Source: Astropecten irregularis (lineage: Eukaryota; Echinodermata; Asteroidea; Paxillosida; Astropectinidae). From it: DNA of 64,000 bases. How positions within the stretch are numbered: position 1 is the stretch's first letter; each line of letters begins with the position of its first letter. The stretch is from positions 3,698,270 through 3,762,269 of the forward strand of contig OZ020265.1 in NCBI GenBank assembly GCA_963971285.1, written 5' to 3'. This document shows positions 57,525 to 64,000 of the stretch, one piece after another. Below the pieces are notes generated by a model, which did no database searches, was not told where the DNA came from, and saw nothing but the letters and a program-made list of their open reading frames with translations. Both the position numbers and the translations under genes were made by a program.

Positions 57525-57836
57525 ATGGACCCACGCCAAATCCAGTGGCTCAATGAGACAGGTGAGATCCTGTTTGGGAAGGAGCATTTGTTCCCACAAG
57601 AAGTTGATAACTGGTTAGCTAAAGTGAAAGGTGTGATGAGGGAGCATCGGGATCAGGAGCAGGTCGACCCAACAAGTACTGGACTTTACTTATCCAAAAG
57701 ATCAAAACAACGGAGGGCTCAAACATTGCTGCAGGAAAGTGAGCATCGTGAGCTTCTTTTTACAGCTTCTCGGGTAGCTTATGGGAGGAACCCGAAATTT
57801 AAATATGTCCTACAATTTGCCATCCAGACCCCATAA
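57525..57836 (+). other. Unknown 103-codon open frame
   Basis: MDPRQIQWLNETGEILFGKE, then LFPQEVDNWLAKVKGVMREH and, beyond the duplication edge, LQESEHRELLFTASRVAYGR. Not recognised. No membrane segment or signal peptide. The first third is shared with 52545-52690. Confidence 0.4.
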
Positions 57837-57839
57837 AAA

Positions 57840-58140
57840 CCTGCAAAGCTGAGAAAATTAATTGCCCCACCTGCACCCGAGAAGTTTACTTCAGACCAGG
57901 CACATGCCCTTTAAATTGAAACTGGTTTAACAAAGTCTGGCTACCAAACGTTGCGAACAGCCGCCAAAGAAAAAAAGTAAGATGTCTACCCACACCCACC
58001 GTACAATGCAGTTTGATAGGCAAAGCAGAAGTGCTACCCGCAAAATATAGATGTGAGTGAAAATTCAGCTGAAGTTTCTCTTCAAAGGATCCACAGGAAG
58101 AGGAGGTATTGGGAGATGAGTACACATACTGTCACTTAGT
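57840..58140 (+). pseudogene. Possible transposase-like remnant
   Basis: Reading through stops: TSDQAHAL, IETGLTKSGYQTLRTAAKEK, DVYPHPPYNAV, KCYPQNIDVSENSAEVSLQ. The pattern 'ALxLxxxxxLSxxxYxxLR...IYPxYxxVxxAKxxCYPxxIxVxxxxAEVxLQ' is one I recall from repeated uncharacterised arthropod and hydrozoan proteins. The family name is not known to me. Confidence 0.35.
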
Positions 58141-58911
58141 GTCAGTCAACAGACTTTTCTTCCAAGAAAAATTACATCTCGAAAGGTGAGTTACATTGTC
58201 TCCTTATAACGTACATGTATAATTATATGATGGACAGCCCAGAACAGGGCAAAGAAGTCCAGGACGTTGAGAGTCAGGAGTCTGATGACGTATGAATGCA
58301 TGGATGAAGAGAGCACAGCCGTCAACCCCATACACTGCATCAGTGCCCCACCTGCTGTCATCATGAGCAAATCACTCAGGTGAGCCCTGGTTTGCAGGAT
58401 GTGCTCATGGCACTAAGTCATCTCCACCTACCTTGATTTGAAGAGGTAAAAAAGATTGCACTTTTATTACTCCAGCTGTCTGATTATGATGTCCATCATA
58501 TTGTTCCTGTCCCTCTTTGACAGAGTATTGCAACAGCTGCAGGGAAACTCTGGGCCATGACCCATCTGCCATAAACTTTGTCAAAAATATGAATCAAAAT
58601 GGGGTTATAACACTGTTTGGCAGAAGTCTTGGTCCGGCAAAAATAGCGCAGCCAAGACGACTAAATTTGGTGGATGAGATATGTGCAGAAGAGTTGTGGC
58701 TGCTCTACATCCTCATACAGAAATTGAAATAAATTTAATTAAAATGGTAGACAGACTCATACTTGAGACAAACTCAAAGTAAGATGAGTAAGGTATAAGT
58801 CTATGACAGTTACTTCGACACTGGCTCATTCTGTAATCCTTCACAGGGTCAATTGTATTCAGAAACAATTGGTGGTGGTCGAGGATGACATTTTCACTGT
58901 CTGACTGTGAA
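58141..58911. other. Unassigned sequence before the satellite
   Basis: Short open frames only (58517-58732 on plus). No recognised motif. Confidence 0.4.
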
Positions 58912-60301
58912 GAATGACAACACATTGGTACTGGACTTCCCAACTCTGCCACTGAGTGAGGTTAGTAAAACAGCGGTGTGCCTGTGGTGTGTCGCAATCA
59001 AGAAGGAAGGTGCCATGATAGTCGGTGATGGGAAGAGGTGATCATTGAAAGATCACAGAGAAGATCAAATTCATTCATGTGCTTGAAATGACAACACAAT
59101 GGCACTGGAGTTCCCAACTCTAACACTGAGTGACGCAGTGTGCCTGCTTGAAACAACAACATAAAGGCTCTAGAGTTCCCAACTCTGACTCGCAATCACG
59201 ATGGATGGTAACATAATGGTGGGTGATGGGAAGAGGTAATCGTTGAAAGATCACAGAGAAGATCGAATTCATGAACCTGATAAAATAACAACACAAAGGC
59301 TCTAGAGTTCCCAACTCTGACTCGAAATCAAGATGGAGGGTAACATAATGGTGGGTGATGGGAAGAGGTGATCGTTGAAAGATCACAGAGAAGATTGAAT
59401 TCATGACTCGCAATCACGATGGATGGTAACATAATAGTGGTGATGGGAAGAGGTGATCGTTGAAAGATCACAGAGAAGATTGAATTCATGAACCTGATGA
59501 AATAACAACACAAAGGCTCTAGAGAGTTCCCAACTCTAAATCGCAATCACGACTTGCAGTCAAGATGGATGGTAACATAATGGTGGGTGATGGGAAGAGG
59601 TGATCGTTGAAAGATCCACAGAGAAGATTGAATTCATGAACCTGCTTGAAATAACAACACAATGGCAATGGAGTTCCCAACTCTGACACTGAGTGAGGTT
59701 GGTGAATCAGCAGTGTGCCTGTGGTGTGTCGCAATCAAGAAGGAAGGTGCCATGATAGTGGGTGATGGGAAGAGGTGATAATTGAAAGATCACAGAGAAG
59801 ATTGAATTCATGAACCTACTTGAAATAATAACACAATGGCAATGGAGTACCCAACTCTGACTCGCAATCACGATGGATGGTAACATAATGGTGGGTGATG
59901 GGAAGAGGTGATCGTTGAAAGATCACAGAGAAGATTGAATTCATGAACCTGCTTGAAATAACAACAAAAAGGCTCTAGAGTTCCCAACTCTGACTCGCAA
60001 TCAGGATGGATGGTAACATAATGGTGGGTGATGGGAAGAGGTGATCGTTGAAAGATCACAGAGAAGATTGAATTCATGAACCTGCTGAAATAACAACACA
60101 AAGGCTCTAGAGTTCCCAACTCTTGACTCGCAATCAGGATGGATGGTAACATAATGGTGGGTGATGGGAAGAGGTGATCGTTGAAAGATCACAGAGAAGA
60201 TTGAATTCATGAATCTGCTTGAAATAACAACACAAAGGCTCTAGAGTTCCCAACTCTGACTCGCAATCATGATGGATGGTACATGTAACTTAATGGTGGG
60301 A

Positions 60302-62689
60302 GATTGGAAGAGGTGATCGTTGAAAGATCACAGAGAAGATTGAATTCATGAACCTGCTGAAATAACAACACAAAGGCTCTAGAGTTCCCAACTCTGACTC
60401 GCAATCACGATGGATGGTAACATAATAGTGGAAGATGGGAAGAGGTGATCATTGAAAGATCACAGAGAAAATTGAATTCATGAACCTGCTTGAAATAACA
60501 ACACAAAGGCTCTAGAGAGTTCCCAACTCTGACTCGCAATCACGATGGATGGTAACATAATAGTGGTGATGGGAAGAGGTGATCGTTGAAAGATCACAGA
60601 GAAGATTGAATTCATGAACCTGCTTGAAATAACAACACAAAGGCTCTAGAGTTCCCAACTCTGACTCGCAATCACGATGGATGGCAACATAATGGTGGGA
60701 GATGGGAAGAGGTGATCGTTGGAAGATCACAGAGAAGATTACATTCATGAACCTGATGAAATAACAACACAAAGGCTCTAGAGAGTTCCCAACTCTGACT
60801 CGCAATCATGATGGATGGTAACATAATAGTGGTGATGGGAAGAGGTGATCGTTGAAAGATCACAGAGAAAATTGAATTCATGAACCTGCTGAAATAACAA
60901 CACAAAGGCTCTAGAGTTCCCAACTCCGACTCGCAATCACGATGGATGGCAACATAATGGTGGGAGATGGGAAGAGGTGATCGTTGAAAGATCACAGAGA
61001 AGATTACATTCATGAACCTGATGAAATAACAACACAAAGGCTCTAGAGAGTTCCCAACTCTGACTCGCAATCACGATGGATGGTAACATAATAGTGGTGA
61101 TGGGAAGAGGTGATCGTTGAAAGATCACAGAGAAGATTGAATTCATGAACCTGCTGAAATAACAACACAAAGGCTCTAGAGTTCCCAACTCCGACTCGCA
61201 ATCACGATGGATGGTAACATAATAGTGGTGATGGGAAGAGGTGATCATTGAAAGATCACAGAGAAGATTGAATTCATGAATCTGCTTGAAATAACAACAC
61301 AAAGGCTCTAGAGTTCACAACTCTGACTCGCAAACACGATGGATGGTAACATAATGGTGGGAGATGAGAAGAGGTGATCGTTGAAAGATCACAGAGAAGA
61401 TTACATTCATGAACCTGATGAAATAACAACACAAAGGCTCTAGAGAGTTCCCAACTCTGACTCGCAATCACGATGGATGGTAACATAATAGTGGTGATGG
61501 GAAGAGGTGATCGTTGAAAGATCACAGAGAAGATTGAATTCATGAACCTGCTGAAATAACAACACAAAGGCTCTAGAGTTCCCAACTCTGACTCGCAATC
61601 ACGATGGATGGTAACATAATAGTGGAAGATGGGAAGAGGTGATCATTGAAAGATCACAGAGAAAATTGAATTCATGAACCTGCTTGAAATAACAACACAA
61701 AGGCTCTAGAGAGTTCCCAACTCTGACTCGCAATCACGATGGATGGTAACATAATAGTGGTGATGGGAAGAGGTGATCGTTGAAAGATCACAGAGAAGAT
61801 TGAATTCATGAACCTGCTTGAAATAACAACACAAAGGCTCTAGAGTTCCCAACTCTGACTCGCAATCACGATGGATGGCAACATAATGGTGGGAGATGGG
61901 AAGAGGTGATCGTTGAAAGATCACAGAGAAGATTACATTCATGAACCTGATGAAATAACAACACAAAGGCTCTAGAGAGTTCCCAACTCTGACTCGCAAT
62001 CATGATGGATGGTAACATAATAGTGGTGATGGGAAGAGGTGATCGTTGAAAGATCACAGAGAAAATTGAATTCATGAACCTGCTGAAATAACAACACAAA
62101 GGCTCTAGAGTTCCCAACTCCGACTCGCAATCACGATGGATGGCAACATAATGGTGGGAGATGGGAAGAGGTGATCGTTGAAAGATCACAGAGAAGATTA
62201 CATTCATGAACCTGATGAAATAACAACACAAAGGCTCTAGAGAGTTCCCAACTCTGACTCGCAATCACGATGGATGGTAACATAATAGTGGTGATGGGAA
62301 GAGGTGATCGTTGAAAGATCACAGAGAAGATTGAATTCATGAACCTGCTGAAATAACAACACAAAGGCTCTAGAGTTCCCAACTCCGACTCGCAATCACG
62401 ATGGATGGTAACATAATAGTGGTGATGGGAAGAGGTGATCATTGATAGATCACAGAGAAGATTGAATTCATGAATCTGCTTGAAATAACAACACAAAGGC
62501 TCTAGAGTTCACAACTCTGACTCGCAAACACGATGGATGGTAACATAATGGTGGGAGATGAGAAGAGGTGATCGTTGAAAGATCACAGAGAAGATTACAT
62601 TCATGAACCTGATGAAATAACAACACAAAGGCTCTAGAGAGTTCCCAACTCTGACTCGCAATCACGATGGATGGTAACATAATAGTGGT
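60302..62689. repeat. Higher-order repeat, two 1194-bp units of nine monomers
   Basis: 60302-61495 is repeated at 61496-62689. I see two differences (near 60720/61914 and 61246/62440). Monomer variants such as 'agtggaagatggg' (60427 and 61621) recur at exactly 1194 bp. Confidence 0.9.
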
Positions 62690-62699
62690 GATGGGAAGA

Positions 62700-63920
62700 G
62701 GTGATCGTTGAAAGATCACAGAGAAGATTGAATTCATGAACCTGCTGAAATAACAACACAAAGGCTCTAGAGTTCCCAACTCCGACTCGCAATCACGATG
62801 GATGGTAACATAATAGTGGTGATGAGAAGAGGTGATCATTGAAAGATCACAGAGAAGATTGAATTCATGAATCTGCTTGAAATAACAACACAAAGGCTCT
62901 AGAGTTCACAACTCTGACTCGCAAACACGATGGATGGTAACATAATGGTGGGTGATGGGAAGAGGTGATCGTTGAAAGATCACAGAGAAGATTGAATTCA
63001 TGAACCTGCTGAAATAACAACACAATGGCAATGGAGTATCCATTTCTGCCACTGAGTGAGGTTGGTGAAATAGCAGTGTGCCTGTGGTGCGTCGCAATCA
63101 AGAAGGATGGTAACATAATGGTGGGAGATGGGAAGAGGTGATCGTTGAAAGATCACAGAGAACATTGAATTCATGAACCTGCTGAAATAACAACACAATG
63201 GCAATGGAGTTCCCAACTCTGACACTGAGTAAGGTTGGTGAAATAGCAGTGTGCTTGTGGTGCGTCGCAATCAAGAAGGAAGGTGCCATGATAGTGGGTG
63301 ATGGGAAGAGGTGATCATTGAAAGATCACAGAGAAGATTGAATTCATGAACCTGCTGAAATAACAACACAAAGGCTCTAGAGTTCCCAACTCCGACTCGC
63401 AATCACGATGGATGGTAACATAATAGTGGTGATGAGAAGAGGTGATCATTGAAAGATCACAGAGAAGATTGAATTCATGAATCTGCTTGAAATAACAACA
63501 CAAAGGCTCTAGAGTTCACAACTCTGACTCGCAAACACGATGGATGGTAACATAATGGTGGGTGATGGGAAGAGGTGATCGTTGAAAGATCACAGAGAAG
63601 ATTGAATTCATGAACCTGCTGAAATAACAACACAATGGCAATGGAGTATCCATTTCTGCCACTGAGTGAGGTTGGTGAAATAGCAGTGTGCCTGTGGTGC
63701 GTCGCAATCAAGAAGGATGGTAACATAATGGTGGGAGATGGGAAGAGGTGATCGTTGAAAGATCACAGAGAACATTGAATTCATGAACCTGCTGAAATAA
63801 CAACACAATGGCAATGGAGTTCCCAACTCTGCCACTAAGTGAGGTTGGTGAACCAGCAGTGTGCCTGTGTTGTGTCGCAATCAAGAAGGATGGTACCGTA
63901 ATAGCGGGTGATGTAGGAAG
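62700..63920. repeat. Higher-order repeat, two 610-bp units
   Basis: Each unit has two short and two long monomers. 'gatgagaagagg' recurs at 62821 and 63431, and the long-monomer block at 63020 recurs at 63630. Nearly identical until about 63830. Confidence 0.88.
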
Positions 63921-63925
63921 AAGTG

Positions 63926-64000
63926 AGTGTTGATAGACAAGATTGGTCGCTGATTCGTACCATACCAGTGGACATGAAGCCATTATTCCTGGCTGTACAC
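63926..64000. other. Sequence after the array
   Basis: No repeat match; too short to classify. Confidence 0.4.

Larger units (their letters stand above)
54499..57664 (+). repeat. Segmental duplication, copy 2 (interrupted)
   Basis: Direct copy of 50489-52692 with a 1079-bp hAT-type insertion at 55181-56259. Total length is about 2.1 kb without the insertion. It starts at 'ctggacaagagactcaatgc'. Confidence 0.85.
58912..63925. repeat. Satellite array, about 35 monomers of 133 or about 173 bp
   Basis: The word 'gaagaggtgatc' recurs about 35 times. Spacing is mostly 131-137 bp, with a longer class of 172-174 bp at 59596-59770, 62960-63306 and 63570-63915, plus one short 86-bp and one 198-bp interval near the start. 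Long monomers add 'ccactgagtgaggttggtga' and 'cagtgtgcctgtggtg' sequence. Each monomer has two dyads: GTGATC-GTTGAAA-GATCAC and AGAGTT-CCC-AACTCT. Minus-strand frames of up to 141 codons arise from the repeat and are not genes. Confidence 0.95.

Noticed and set aside
60725-62640. 'cctgatgaaataac' in some monomers resembles a hammerhead ribozyme core (CUGAUGA...GAAA)
   Set aside because: There is no stem II between the two core boxes and no matching cleavage-site stem; other monomers read 'cctgcttgaaa'.
58998-63983. Minus-strand open frames of up to 141 codons (…LEPLCCYF…) across the satellite
   Set aside because: They follow the repeat unit, change frame with monomer length, and match no protein family.
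1-64000. CRISPR arrays, operons, ribosome-binding sites
   Set aside because: The sequence is eukaryotic; the only regular array is the satellite, which has no unique spacers.
1-64000. tRNA or rRNA genes
   Set aside because: I found no convincing internal promoter box pair or cloverleaf by eye; a dedicated scan would be needed to exclude decayed ones.

Overview
This window looks like a gene-poor, transposon-packed stretch of an invertebrate animal genome, probably a marine one. I see no convincing host gene with introns. Almost every coding signal is a mobile-element remnant: APE-type LINEs, Penelope-like elements, Ty3/gypsy and BEL-like fossils, piggyBac, hAT, pogo/Tigger and several non-autonomous inverted-repeat elements. 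This mixture is typical of lancelets, hemichordates, molluscs or cnidarians. I cannot place the species.

Layout. 1-13 kb is a graveyard of one APE-type LINE family (four copies in both orientations, one nearly full length but shattered) plus two Penelope-like fragments and small inverted-repeat elements. 12.9-13.8 kb holds a remnant of an uncharacterised protein family that recurs at 48.5-49.1 kb. 16.4-32.5 kb is a plus-strand cluster of Ty3/gypsy-like fossils. Downstream of pol, where env would sit, is an unfamiliar reading frame encoding two C2H2 zinc fingers and a conserved C-terminal module. Related copies of this frame appear four times between 21 and 32.5 kb, and a young, nearly intact CR1/L2/Crack-like LINE (24.47-28.42 kb) has landed in one of them. 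33.3-34.8 kb is a complete non-autonomous pogo-like element with a TA duplication. 36.6-49 kb is low-density sequence with a gag/RT fossil, several inverted-repeat elements and the 5' ends of a Charlie-type hAT and a pogo element.

50.5-57.7 kb contains a direct duplication of a dead piggyBac transposase, a gag fossil and an unknown reading frame. The copies bracket a ZNF862-like hAT transposase remnant. One copy was later split by a 1079-bp hAT-type element, and the other copy preserves the empty site. Identity between the copies is patchy, which suggests gene conversion. 58.9-63.9 kb is a satellite of about 35 monomers (mostly about 133 bp, some about 173 bp) with higher-order repeats of 1194 bp and 610 bp and two small dyads per monomer.

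The genes here do not form a pathway; what ties them together is insertion, duplication and decay. The most unusual items are the zinc-finger frame in the env position, the LINE whose first reading frame starts with a signal-peptide-like stretch and carries a 2A-like motif, the mosaic duplication, and the nested satellite architecture. All family names come from recognising translated motifs by eye; no database search was run.
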